Assembly (NCBI GenBank): GCA_963835775.1
Contig: CAWIHB010000022.1
Span: 38,174-102,173 of the forward strand
DNA length: 64,000 nt
From: Palsa-504 sp963835775
GTDB taxonomy: Bacteria > Actinomycetota > Actinomycetes > Streptosporangiales > Streptosporangiaceae
Direction: 5' to 3'
Shown here: in pieces, positions 55,821-63,948 of the stretch
Layout: the number at the start of each line of letters is the position of its first letter
How positions within the stretch are numbered: the stretch's first letter is position 1
Position numbers and translations under genes: made by a program
The notes under the pieces: model-generated
Seen by the model: the letters and a program-made list of their open reading frames with translations, nothing else
Told to the model about the DNA's origin: nothing
Database searches by the model: none

Positions 55821-57721
55821 TCGCCGATCCCGCGCTGGAGTTCTGGCTGCGGTACGTGGCCGCCGACGGCGGGCTCTGGGAGCTGGCCGGGGATTCCGCG
55901 TACGTGGTCCTCCCTGGCCAGCTTCGCGACGCGTACCGGCTACCAGAAGAGCTCCGGGTCACCGCCGACCCCGACGTCGCACGGGAAGAGGGTGCCACAC
56001 TGCTCACCGCCGGTCATCCCGTCCTCGCCGAGGCCGCCGACCGGGTCCTGGTAGCCGGCGATGCCGGCTACCTCGTCCTGGACCGGCCCGCCGCTGTCCC
56101 GCCGGGACGTGACGTGCTGCAGGCCGAGGTCCGCGAGGCCTTCCCCGCCGACCACGGCCGGATCGACCTGTCCGGCGAGCCCGCCTTCGTGCTGCACCCC
56201 GTCGTCCGGGTGGGCGCGCTGGTCACCTACGAGCTGTCGGCCGAGGACCGCTTCCAAGAGGAGGCGGAGCGCTGGGTGGATGTCCCTTCCCGTCGCGAGC
56301 TACCCGCCGCGCTTGCCAGGTCGCTGTCCAAGGCCCTTTGTACCGAACGTACGGTGGTACCTCCCGATGAGAACTTGCTTCCGGCGATCGGTCACGCCCA
56401 CCGGCTGATGGACTCGGCCGCAGTTTCCCGACGTGCCGTGCTCTCCGCCGAGGTGAGGGGCGGATTCGAGGCCGAACGCGGCCGGGCTGCGGCTTATTAC
56501 GCGGATACGATCGCCGGCATCGAGCGGCGCCTTGCGGCTGCCACGCCAGACCGGGCCGCCGTGTTGCGGGAGCGGCTGCGCGCCACCCGCGAGGAACAGG
56601 CGCGGCGGCTGGCCGAGATCGCAGAGAAGTACGAGGCCCGGCATGTGATCAGGCCGTACCGGCTGCATGTGCTACTGGTGCCCGCACTGCGGGTCGCGGC
56701 CGACGTGCTGCGCGGGTCGCGGCGGTACCCGATGAGTTTCGACTGGCTATTGCCGGCCGGGGTGTACGCGCCGGTGCGCTGCCCGTCGTGTTTGGCCGAG
56801 GCCGCGCTGGTGGTCGGCAAGGAGAAGCTCGGCTGCGAGGCGTGCCTGCCCCCGAAACCGCCGACCGCGGCAGCCGCTAAGCCCGCCGCGGGGACACCTG
56901 CACCGGCCGCCGGGAAGCCCGCGCCCGTCAAGTCGCCCGCGCCCGCCAAGCCCGCCGTGACGAAACCGCCCGCTGTACCCCCGGCGGCAGCGCCGAAACC
57001 CAGCCCGCGTCGGGCTGTCCCGCCCAAGGTGCGCGGGCCGCAGCAGAAGGCCAGGCCCGCGCTGGCCGAACGCGTATGGTCCGCGGTAGCGAGCGGCGAC
57101 CGCCGCATGCTGGCCAGAGTCGTGCATCCTGATTCGCCCGCGGCGGCGCTCGCTCGCGTGTACGGCCCGGCTGCCTTCGCCGGCATCATCGGCATGCCCC
57201 CCGGTGAGGCGCCGGAACGGTTCACCGCGGCGGTTGACGCGCAGATAGTCCATGGCATGGTGCTAAGCTCATCCGGCGCCGAATACCGCTACTTCATCCC
57301 TGGCCAGGACGGGCAGGCGGCTGAGGTGCTGCCGTTCCCGGTGACCGCCGACGGCGCCTTCTGGAACTTCTACTGGTGGGGTCGGCGCCCGGACGTCAGG
57401 TCGTACGCCCCGGCGGTCGGGGGACTTGATCTGGTCGAGCGCCAGCTGGCCGTCGCCGGGTGTGACTGGAACGGCCTGCCGGTCGCCGCTCGCGCTCTGG
57501 CGGCGTGGGATCGGCTTGGCGATGTCCGGGATCGGCTGCTCTCCGCGCATCCGCCGGCTGTCCTGGCCGCCTGCGTGATCCGCCTGGTCGCCTACCGAGC
57601 CGGAGGGAAGGCGACCTTCGCCGGCGTGGCGGACCACTTCCGGCTGCCGGAGGAGGATGTGCGCCGCGCCGACCGCGCCGTCCGGCCACTGCTGGCCCTC
57701 GGCCCCGGCTGTCCCTGGTAG
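55817..57721 (+). CDS. Zinc-ribbon partner protein of the SNF2 helicase, unknown family
   Basis: 634 residues, GTG 55817. Residues 1-190 are mixed alpha/beta (ALEFWLRYVAADGGLWELAG). Residues 195-270 form a long charged coiled coil (RRAVLSAEVRGGFEAERGRA, EEQARRLAEIAEKYEARHVI). Residues 285-345 hold a DUF-like RLHVLLVPALRVAADVLRGS followed by a zinc ribbon with Cys pairs at about 321/324 and 340/343 (CPSC, CEAC). A Pro/Ala/Lys linker (345-405) leads to a C-terminal domain (410-634) with a winged-helix-like end. I cannot name the family. The stop-start overlap with the helicase points to stoichiometric partnership. Confidence 0.82.
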   Translation: MIADPALEFWLRYVAADGGLWELAGDSAYVVLPGQLRDAYRLPEELRVTADPDVAREEGATLLTAGHPVLAEAADRVLVAGDAGYLVLDRPAAVPPGRDVLQAEVREAFPADHGRIDLSGEPAFVLHPVVRVGALVTYELSAEDRFQEEAERWVDVPSRRELPAALARSLSKALCTERTVVPPDENLLPAIGHAHRLMDSAAVSRRAVLSAEVRGGFEAERGRAAAYYADTIAGIERRLAAATPDRAAVLRERLRATREEQARRLAEIAEKYEARHVIRPYRLHVLLVPALRVAADVLRGSRRYPMSFDWLLPAGVYAPVRCPSCLAEAALVVGKEKLGCEACLPPKPPTAAAAKPAAGTPAPAAGKPAPVKSPAPAKPAVTKPPAVPPAAAPKPSPRRAVPPKVRGPQQKARPALAERVWSAVASGDRRMLARVVHPDSPAAALARVYGPAAFAGIIGMPPGEAPERFTAAVDAQIVHGMVLSSSGAEYRYFIPGQDGQAAEVLPFPVTADGAFWNFYWWGRRPDVRSYAPAVGGLDLVERQLAVAGCDWNGLPVAARALAAWDRLGDVRDRLLSAHPPAVLAACVIRLVAYRAGGKATFAGVADHFRLPEEDVRRADRAVRPLLALGPGCPW

Positions 57722-57727
57722 GCGCTG

Positions 57728-57769
57728 TGCCCAGTGTCGTGTGCCCGGTGTCGTGTGCCCAGTGTCGCG
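57728..57769. repeat. 14-bp tandem repeat after the helicase partner gene
   Basis: GTGCCCAGTGTCGT, GTGCCCGGTGTCGT and GTGCCCAGTGTCGC: three consecutive 14-base units just after the stop codon and before the convergent pRiA4-family gene. Confidence 0.85.
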
Positions 57770-57772
57770 CGC

Positions 57773-59146
57773 TCAGGGTGGCTTGTCTGCGTCCGGCCAG
57801 GTGCTCACGGCAGCGCGGGCGAAAGCCGCTCCGTCTGTGTTCGGTGACCCCGCCCCGTAGTGCCGGGGATCGTCCGTGAGACCGCCGAGGCGCCGCAGCA
57901 CGTTCCGGGTGTCCCATGCCGCCCGGTCGGCGTCCAGGGTGCTCAGCGGCGTTCCGTCAGCCAGTGCCCAGCCGATGCCCGCCAGTGTCCGCGCGGCGAT
58001 CTCCGCTGGATCGCCGGGCCACTGGGCTGCCACCGCGAGCAGCCAGATGAGCCCGGCCTGTGTCTCGCAGCGATCGGCGGATCTGGGCGGCATGCGTTCG
58101 GCCAGATGCCACCACAGCGACACCGGATCGGTCCTCAGCCTCCGGCCAGCGGCCGTGAGCAGCAGCATCCCGCGGTGCTTGCGCAGCAGGCCCATCTTGG
58201 TGGCGGTTTCGCGCAAGTGCAGCACCGGCAGCGTCTGGCTCTCCCGGTTCCCCTTGCCCATCCAGTCTTGCAGCAGGCCCAGCTCCGTCGCGGCGGCCTC
58301 GACATGGGCTGGCGGAAGGTATCCGGCCCCGGTCAGCCGGATGCCTTCGTCTCCGACCCGGTCCAGGACCCAGGCATAGGGACGCACCATCCGGGCAGCC
58401 GTCACGGTATCGATGTCTGGCTTGCCCGCCAGCGCCGCGCCGATCAGCCAGCGCAGTTCCCGGCGCGCATAGCCGTCCCGCACCGCGCTGAGGAGTTCCT
58501 CCAGCGGGCCGGGCAGGTCACCGGGCGGGTCTGCCCGCTCGGGCCTCGCGCCGGGCGGGAAACGCTTGGCCAGTTCGGCATTGATGACGTCGATCCGGAA
58601 TGGGGTCAGGCCGTTGCCATCGGCGTGGAACTCGATCCCGTACATCCGCTCGAACTCGATGACAGCGTCACTGTGGTCTGGATTGAGCGGATCGATGGCT
58701 GCGCTGATCAGCTCATGGCCGCCCAGGCCGCCGCAGTCCTCGGACGGGCCGTCGCGCCTGCCGTCCAGGCAGGCCGCCGCGGGCGCGGTGTCGTCCCATG
58801 GCGCCACGGCCTCGAGCCTGATGACGTGTTCCCAGCTGTCGCCGAAGTCATAGAGGTAGCACAGCGTGTCGGGATCCGCGAGCACTTCGTCGAGACGTAC
58901 CTCTTCCTCAGGCACGCCGGGCTCGCCCTCCTCCACCTGATACGGGCACAGCTAGTACTCAGTCCCGGGACCGTGATACCGCGAACCGGAGCCGAACTGG
59001 TGCAGGTGACTGTCGGTCCCGCCGAACGCGACCTGGAGGATCTCGTGAACCTCGTCGAGAAACAAGCCGGATGCCAGCTCAAGTCGCCGCCACATGGCGG
59101 CTTGGCTCCGGAGAGATCGACCCTGACCCGGTACCTGACCAGATCG
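57773..59146 (-). pseudogene. pRiA4b ORF-3 family protein with a nonsense codon and a frameshift
   Basis: The 387-codon frame from 58936 encodes LCYLYDFGDSWEHVIRLEAV, GGLGGHELISAAIDPLNPDH and a long C-terminal region, as in pRiA4_ORF3-domain proteins. The family's N-terminus is present upstream in the same frame (MWRRLELASGLFLDEVHEIL, QVAFGGTDSHLHQFGSGSRY, GTEY) but is cut by TAG at 58952-58954. Farther upstream a one-base loss near 59093 puts YRVRVDLSGAKPP in another frame. Restoring both gives one continuous protein of about 460 residues. A GTG/ATG at about 58936 could still yield the 387-residue part. Role of the family unknown. Confidence 0.78.
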
Positions 59147-59317
59147 GGCCGTCGCAGGCGCCGCCGGGACTCAGATGCGGCGAGATCAGCCGGGTCGACC
59201 GCGGCGGGCCACCGGAGATCTCGGCGGTAAGCCGCCGGATCAGATCCGCTGGAGACTCAGGGATATCGCCGGAATGGTGGCCGCGCGGCATGCCGCCAGG
59301 CTACCGGTCCCGGCTTC

Positions 59318-59345
59318 GTTCTACATTTGCTTACGCTTGTAGAAC
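59318..59345. promoter_or_regulatory. Inverted repeat upstream of the Uma2 gene
   Basis: GTTCTACA (59318-59325) and TGTAGAAC (59338-59345) are perfect 8-base arms with a 12-base spacer, 43 bases before the start codon, in a locally AT-richer patch. It is an operator candidate for the Uma2 gene; no regulator gene is adjacent. Confidence 0.6.
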
Positions 59346-59388
59346 TGATGGCTGCCGCAGAACGAGCGCCACAAAGAGGAGAGAACCG

Positions 59389-59967
59389 ATGAGCGTCCTA
59401 CCGGACATGGGGTTGCCGAACACCATGAGCGAGGCCGAGTATGAGGCGCTCCCGGCCGGTGTAGCCCAGCGGATCGAGGTGGTTCACGGTTACGTGATCG
59501 TCTGCGAGTCGCCGACACCCCAGCACCAGCAGGTGGCCCGGCGTCTGGCGAACACGTTCGAGACCGCCCGGCCGAAAGAGCCGTGTACTCGCGTGCAGAT
59601 GGAGACCGACGTGGTGCTCTGGCATGTTCCGAAGTACGCGTTCCGGCGTCCCGATGTGGTGGTATACCGCTGCAAGGAAGACCGCAACGCGAAGCCGGAA
59701 GCATCGGACGTCCTGCTGATGGTCGAGGTGTCCTCTCCGTCGACCGAACGGGAAGATCTGGTGGACAAGATGGCGCAGTACGCAGCGGCCGGGATTCCTG
59801 CTTATGTGGTGGTCCGGATGTCCGCCGATGGCGACATCATCGACACACGGGAGTTTCACCTGGACGCCGCCACGTGCCAGTACCGGATGGAATCGGTCAT
59901 GGAGCACGGTGTGGTGCTGACCTATCCGTTCAAGATCGCCGTCCCATTCGAAGAGCTGACCGAATAG
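59389..59967 (+). CDS. Uma2 family (DUF820) restriction-endonuclease-fold protein
   Basis: 192 residues from ATG 59389 (AGAGGAGAGAACC upstream). It follows the Uma2/DUF820 plan: EYEALPAGVAQRIEVVHGYV (E of the nuclease fold), HQQVARRLANTF, TDVVLWHVPKYAFRRPDVVV (catalytic PDVVV Asp), and LLMVEVSSPSTEREDLVDKM with the E-x-S/K motif, then YAAAGIPAYVVVRMSADG. These PD-(D/E)xK-fold proteins are abundant in actinomycetes and cyanobacteria, often near mobile elements; their target is unknown. The catalytic set looks intact. Confidence 0.9.
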   Translation: MSVLPDMGLPNTMSEAEYEALPAGVAQRIEVVHGYVIVCESPTPQHQQVARRLANTFETARPKEPCTRVQMETDVVLWHVPKYAFRRPDVVVYRCKEDRNAKPEASDVLLMVEVSSPSTEREDLVDKMAQYAAAGIPAYVVVRMSADGDIIDTREFHLDAATCQYRMESVMEHGVVLTYPFKIAVPFEELTE

Positions 59968-60267
59968 GCGACGCAGGTCTCTGCGCGACAGTATCCGGGA
60001 TGCGCGGTCGCACACCCCCACAGGGAACCGCGAATTCGCTGTCGGCTTATGCCCCGCCTGATCGCCGTGACCCCGCTTACCGAGATGGCCGGACGGCCTG
60101 GCGTCCTGCGCGGCACTGGCCCGGTTGACCCCGATCCTGGAGCAAATACACATATCGTTACCAGTTCGTGACATGAAGCTGGTCGATCCCGGGAGCCCCG
60201 TATAGGGGTATGCTTGCATTAGAGGCAATGCTTACACTGCTTTCAAGGCTGCTCGGGGGTGAGGACG
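59968..60267. other. Gap with a repeat remnant and the toxin-antitoxin promoter
   Basis: About 300 bases between Uma2 and the antitoxin gene. A 48-base stretch (about 60108-60155) is related to the DUF222 fragment border at 53828-53875 (shared GGAGCAAATACA followed by GTTACC). Near 60201-60235, TATAGG, the inverted GCATT (60216-60220) / AATGC (60227-60231) and repeated ATGCTT form a probable promoter/operator autoregulated by the antitoxin. No tRNA or other gene seen. Confidence 0.5.
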
Positions 60268-60513
60268 ATGGCGACGCTGACGATCAGGGGACTTGATCCC
60301 GAGACGCATGCGCGGCTGCGCATCGAGGCCGCGCGACATGGGCGTTCGATGGAGGCCGAAGTACGAGCCATCCTCACCGAGCGCCTGGCCCCGGGCGCGG
60401 CCGAGCGCGGTCTCGGCAGCCGGATCCATGCGCGCTTCGCCGGCCTGCAAGGTGAGCTGCAGATTCCTGACCGCAGTGACGAGCCACCCCGGGCGGCGGT
60501 GTTCGACCCGTGA
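60268..60513 (+). CDS. FitA/VapB-type ribbon-helix-helix antitoxin
   Basis: 81 residues from ATG 60268 (GAGGACG upstream). The N-terminus MATLTIRGLDPETHARLRIE is the ribbon and helix 1, and AARHGRSMEAEVRAILTERL is helix 2, of the FitA-like (Arc-type) fold. The C-terminal tail (GLQGELQIPDRSDEPPRAAV) would wrap the PIN toxin. It is coupled to the toxin by a GTGA overlap. As a dimeric DNA binder it should autorepress the pair through the small palindrome around 60216-60231. Confidence 0.93.
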   Translation: MATLTIRGLDPETHARLRIEAARHGRSMEAEVRAILTERLAPGAAERGLGSRIHARFAGLQGELQIPDRSDEPPRAAVFDP

Positions 60514-60947
60514 TCGTCCTGGACACCAACGTCATCTCCGAACTAACCCGCCCGGTCCCCGAGCCCGGCGTCGTTTCGTGGCTCGACTCACTGCCCGCCG
60601 ACGAAGTCGGCACGACCGCGGTTACCGCCGCCGAACTGCTCTACGGTGTCACCCGGATGCCTGACGGCCGCCGGAAGACGGAACTGACGGCCGCGGTCCG
60701 CGGGCTGCTCGGCGAGGACTTCCGGGGCCGGGTCTTGCCCTTCGACGAGCACTGCGCCGCGCGGTACGCCGGCATAGTCTGCGGCAGGGAAACGCTCGGC
60801 CGGCCGATCGGCGTGGCCGACGCCCAGATCGCGGCCATCTGCCGCACCGCCGAAGCGACGCTGGCGACTCGCAACACCGATGACTTCTCAGGAACCGGGA
60901 TCGAACTGATCAACCCATGGAACCCGGACCGGCCAGAACCCGCATGA
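60510..60947 (+). CDS. vapC: VapC-type PIN-domain ribonuclease toxin
   Basis: A 145-residue PIN protein from GTG 60510: VIVLDTNVISELTRP (first acidic residue), TTAVTAAELLYGVTRMPDGR (second, Glu), RPIGVADAQIAAICRTAEAT (third, Asp), and LATRNTDDFSGTGIELINPW (fourth, NTDDF). All metal-binding acids are present, so it should be an active endoribonuclease restrained by the upstream antitoxin. The FitB-like spacing matches its FitA-like partner. Confidence 0.95.
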   Translation: MIVLDTNVISELTRPVPEPGVVSWLDSLPADEVGTTAVTAAELLYGVTRMPDGRRKTELTAAVRGLLGEDFRGRVLPFDEHCAARYAGIVCGRETLGRPIGVADAQIAAICRTAEATLATRNTDDFSGTGIELINPWNPDRPEPA

Positions 60948-61459
60948 CGCGGCGGCCGGCTGTTACGCGTCGCCTGCGGTGAGCGCACGGCATTACTCGC
61001 CGCGGACGCCGTCAACTGGCATGTCTGGCAATGACCATCCACGCTGCGCTCATGCTGCAGTCAAGATGTTCACCTTGGCGGCTGGAGAAGCTGGACAACC
61101 TCTGTGACTGATAAAGCCTCGTCGGCCTGTCCTGGCGGGTGCTGCTGGCCACAGGTCACAACCGGACGCAGGTAAGGCTGGCTATGCACGGCCCGGCCAA
61201 GACTCAGACTCAGGTCACTCTCCGTAACGATCTCCACGTCAGCCTGCATTCTCAGGTGGAAGAGTTCACGCTGCTGACTGAGCAGATGGACATCGTGGAA
61301 GTCCTTCGCTGAACGTCTAGCTCTCAACCCTGTCTGCGGCATGACAGTGCATTCAGGCAGCCAGAGGGACTGCCTCACTCGCTGCCAGCCCGATTCCGCG
61401 GCAATTCCGCATGGTGGAGGCCAGGGGCCAGATAAGGTCGGTGCACCGCCGGGAGGGGC
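60948..61459. other. Gap without a recognisable gene
   Basis: 512 bases between vapC and the VOC gene. Composition is somewhat less GC-rich than its surroundings. The plus-strand frame ending near 61312 (THNRTQ-like ... LRNDLHVSLHSQVEEFTLLT, EQMDIVEVLR) and the overlapping minus-strand frame lack starts and family resemblance. The promoter of the VOC gene should lie at the right end; GGGAGGGGC precedes its ATG. I can support nothing else. Confidence 0.35.
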
Positions 61460-61885
61460 ATGATGACACAGCAGCCGCCAGCCGGTCCACTGGGCACCGG
61501 CGTCGCGGTCACGCACATCCTTGTGGTGGCCGACCCGGCGCGCTCACGTGACTTCTGGGTGGACGTGCTGGGCGCGGAGCTGTACCGCGAGTACGGGGGA
61601 ACGAGCGTGGTGCTGCGCTTCGCCGGCACCTGGCTGCTCCTAGTCAGCGGAGGCGGGCCGACCGCCGACAAGCCCACGGTAGTCTTCGCGCCGCCTGATG
61701 ATGCAGGCAGGGTGAGTCACGCCATGACGCTGCGGGTGGCTGACTGCCAGGCGGCCTATGAGGCGCTGCGATTGCGGGGCGCTGCTTTCCTCACTCCGCC
61801 GCATGGCTGGGGCTCGGAGATCCGCTGCTTTCTTCGAGACCCAGATGGCCACCTGGTGGAGATCAGCCAGGCAAAGACCACCTGA
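61460..61885 (+). CDS. VOC (glyoxalase-like) protein
   Basis: 141 residues from the double ATG at 61460/61463 behind GGGAGGGG. VOC halves: GVAVTHILVVADPARSRDFW, VDVLGAELYREYGGTSVVLR, then AMTLRVADCQAAYEALRLRG, AAFLTPPHGWGSEIRCFLRD and PDGHLVEISQ. Candidate metal ligands are the His in THILV and the Glu in LVEISQ. It belongs to the glyoxalase/bleomycin-resistance superfamily; substrate not predictable. Transcribed alone. Confidence 0.9.
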   Translation: MMTQQPPAGPLGTGVAVTHILVVADPARSRDFWVDVLGAELYREYGGTSVVLRFAGTWLLLVSGGGPTADKPTVVFAPPDDAGRVSHAMTLRVADCQAAYEALRLRGAAFLTPPHGWGSEIRCFLRDPDGHLVEISQAKTT

Positions 61886-62419
61886 CGGCGGCAGATCCGT
61901 GCGTTCACCCCACGGGGCGCCGATGTATAAAAATACGGTCGGCTGCTCGCGTTGGACGATAACCAGGGGGCGGCCAAGCGGCCAACTACGCGAATGTGTC
62001 GGTAGATAACCGCGCGCCGATCTGCCGTTAGGGCGCGTCGGCAGCCCCTAGACCACGATGTTCTGCGTGCCCGTTCTGGACCGCCGTTGATCGGCATTTG
62101 GAGGGCATTCCATTGGTTGCTGCCGAAGTGCTTTATTGAGGCGCGCTCCGATTTTGTCATGTCAGCCCGACACATGGGCTGGCGGTTTCGGAGCTTGCGC
62201 TGAACGCCAGCGTCGAGTCGCTCGCGGCGGCCGTGGAAGTGCCAGGGCTCGAGCGGCCTTCCGCAGCAACTCGGACCAGCGAACGCGGTAACCGCCAGGT
62301 CGGTCGTCTCGCGCACGCACTGACCTCGGATGTGCCCCCCTGGGGCAAGGGATTTGGATCTCGACAGCCCAGATTCTCCTTGCCCCGGGGGCAGCTTTCC
62401 TACCGGTGATTCTGCGTAG
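61886..62419. other. Gap of about 530 bases with a terminator-like hairpin
   Basis: No gene supported. The left part (61920-62160) is relatively AT-rich (ATGTATAAAAATACGG) and unlike the coding DNA around it. At the right end, TGCCCCCCTGGGGCAAGG (62333-62350) and CCTTGCCCCGGGGGCA (62378-62393) form a strong imperfect stem that is likely the terminator of the minus-strand secreted-repeat gene. Short frames here have no start or family match. Confidence 0.45.
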
Positions 62420-63460
62420 CTAGGGCAACGGCGGGATCGTGTTGAACACGCCCCACGGGGTGTGCTTACCCGCTCCGTTGATGCTGGCCGGCCCGCTAAT
62501 GCCCGGAATTCCCGGGATATAGGCGTCGCCGATGTACAGGTACAGCGGCCGGCCGTTGTAGGTCACCTGGTAGGTGCCGTCGGGCCTGACGATGATCCCC
62601 AGGGCGTGCTGGTCAACGCCGGGCCCGGCTTCGGGCCGCTTGGAGGTGAGGACCGGTGGCCAGTTGAGGGCACACTTCCCCTGGCACGCGCTCGTGTGGC
62701 GCCTGTCAGTGCTCAAGGTGTAGACGGGGAAGGGCGCCTGGGGCAGGAGGCTGAAGTCATCGTTCATCGTCGCGGCCAGTACGGTCTTGTCGGGCCCGGT
62801 GGCGCCGCCGACCGGCGCGGTCTCAAGCCGGAGTTGAGCCTGACTTGGTGCAGGGAGGCCCCGCCTCGGCTGGACCAGGTACCAGATGCCCGTGGGACTG
62901 GTCACTGGGTCGAACAAGTTAGCCCCATCCGTTTCCGCCATATCCCCCGGCGGTTCGTCCAGGAAGAACCGGTACAACGGCAGGCCGGCGTAGGTCACCT
63001 GCCGCACACGATGCAGGCCGGGCAGGTCGGTGCGGGTCACCGTCCCGAGGAGTCTGGGGTTGACCCCGGGCCCTGCGATGGGGGCACCCTTGGTGAGGAG
63101 CGCGGGCCAGAGGACAGTGTCGCAAGGCTTCCCTGTGGGGTTCGTGTTGTCGCTACACGCGAACGGCGCGCCGGTCAGCGCGTGGAGCTGGTCCGAGGTG
63201 AGCAGGTACAGCGAGCATCCGGCGTAGCCGCCCGAACCAACCACCAGCACCCTGCCATACGGTGTCGATGCAGCCGACACGGTCGCACGGCCAGTCGGGG
63301 CGCTGGTCACGGGAGTGGCGCAAGAACTACTGGTGCTTTGGGTACTTCGGGCGCTCGCGGGTGAGCCGGGCACAAGGGCCATGGCAACCAGGCCCAGAGT
63401 GAGCGTGGCGGCTGCGGGACGGCCTGCAACAAGCCTGCCGAACCGGCGAAACAGCGTCAT
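62420..63460 (-). CDS. Secreted repeat protein (PF03640/COG4315 type)
   Basis: 346 residues from ATG 63458-63460 (GGAGG upstream). The signal peptide is AAATLTLGLVAMALVPGSPA with cleavage near SARS. The mature part has the repeated YGRVLVVGSGGYAGCSLYLL / FPVYTLSTDRRHTSACQGKC / CALNWPPVLTSKRPEAGPGV / VTYAGLPLYRFFLDEPPGD / VTYNGRPLYLYIGD elements. These are the W-P-P/Y-x-G-x-P-L-Y tandem units of the lipoprotein_15 family, arranged as two double repeats with paired Cys. Extracellular; molecular function not established. It is 80 bases downstream of the DUF4242 gene on the same strand. Confidence 0.9.
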   Translation of the reverse strand: MTLFRRFGRLVAGRPAAATLTLGLVAMALVPGSPASARSTQSTSSSCATPVTSAPTGRATVSAASTPYGRVLVVGSGGYAGCSLYLLTSDQLHALTGAPFACSDNTNPTGKPCDTVLWPALLTKGAPIAGPGVNPRLLGTVTRTDLPGLHRVRQVTYAGLPLYRFFLDEPPGDMAETDGANLFDPVTSPTGIWYLVQPRRGLPAPSQAQLRLETAPVGGATGPDKTVLAATMNDDFSLLPQAPFPVYTLSTDRRHTSACQGKCALNWPPVLTSKRPEAGPGVDQHALGIIVRPDGTYQVTYNGRPLYLYIGDAYIPGIPGISGPASINGAGKHTPWGVFNTIPPLP

Positions 63461-63540
63461 GACGACCTCCATCCGGTCATGGTGCCGGCCGCGGGAGCGG
63501 CGAGGACCAATCTGAGCGGCGGCGGGCCGGCGCTGGGATA

Positions 63541-63825
63541 TCACGACGCCACGCCGGTGTAGAAGTACGGGTCGAGGACCCGCACCTCGCTGATCGAGTC
63601 GACGGGCAGGCCGTTGGCCAGCGCCGCGCGTTCGACCGATTCGGGGCTCGGGCTGTCGTAGATGCAGACCGTCTTGGTGTGGTCGATCGAGACGTAGGAC
63701 GTGATCCAGGTGACGGACTCCTCGGCGTTGTTCTCGACCACGCCGAGGCAGGTCTTGGCGCCGTCGGCGGTCACCGGAATTGCGAGCCCTTCTGGGAAGG
63801 TTCGCTGGACGAGGAAGCGTGGCAC
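63541..63825 (-). CDS. DUF4242 (SCO4226-like) small protein
   Basis: 94 residues from GTG 63823-63825, with AAGGAGAAGCCC directly upstream. Sequence: VPRFLVQRTFPEGLAIPVTA, then VVENNAEESVTWITSYVSID, HTKTVCIYDSPSPESVERAA and LPVDSISEVRVLDPYF. This is the ferredoxin-like DUF4242 fold, whose actinomycete members include a nickel-binding protein. The conserved pattern W.xSYVS.D...C.YD.P is complete. It precedes the secreted-repeat gene on the same strand and may form an operon with it. Confidence 0.9.
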   Translation of the reverse strand: MPRFLVQRTFPEGLAIPVTADGAKTCLGVVENNAEESVTWITSYVSIDHTKTVCIYDSPSPESVERAALANGLPVDSISEVRVLDPYFYTGVAS

Positions 63826-63948
63826 GGGCTTCTCCTTTCGGTTGGGGGTCACCGTGGGGCGACTGGGAGTGAGCCAACCAGGGGCCGGCCAGGCGACGGT
63901 CGAGTCCTGGTCGAGCCCCGGTGGAGCCAACCGCCGTATCGTCTAGGT

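Noticed and set aside
57860..59230. 456-codon plus-strand frame
   Set aside because: Antisense of the pRiA4-family gene; no recognisable domain.
61070..61516. 148-codon minus-strand frame in the gap after vapC
   Set aside because: No family match, no ribosome-binding site, and it overlaps the start of the VOC gene.
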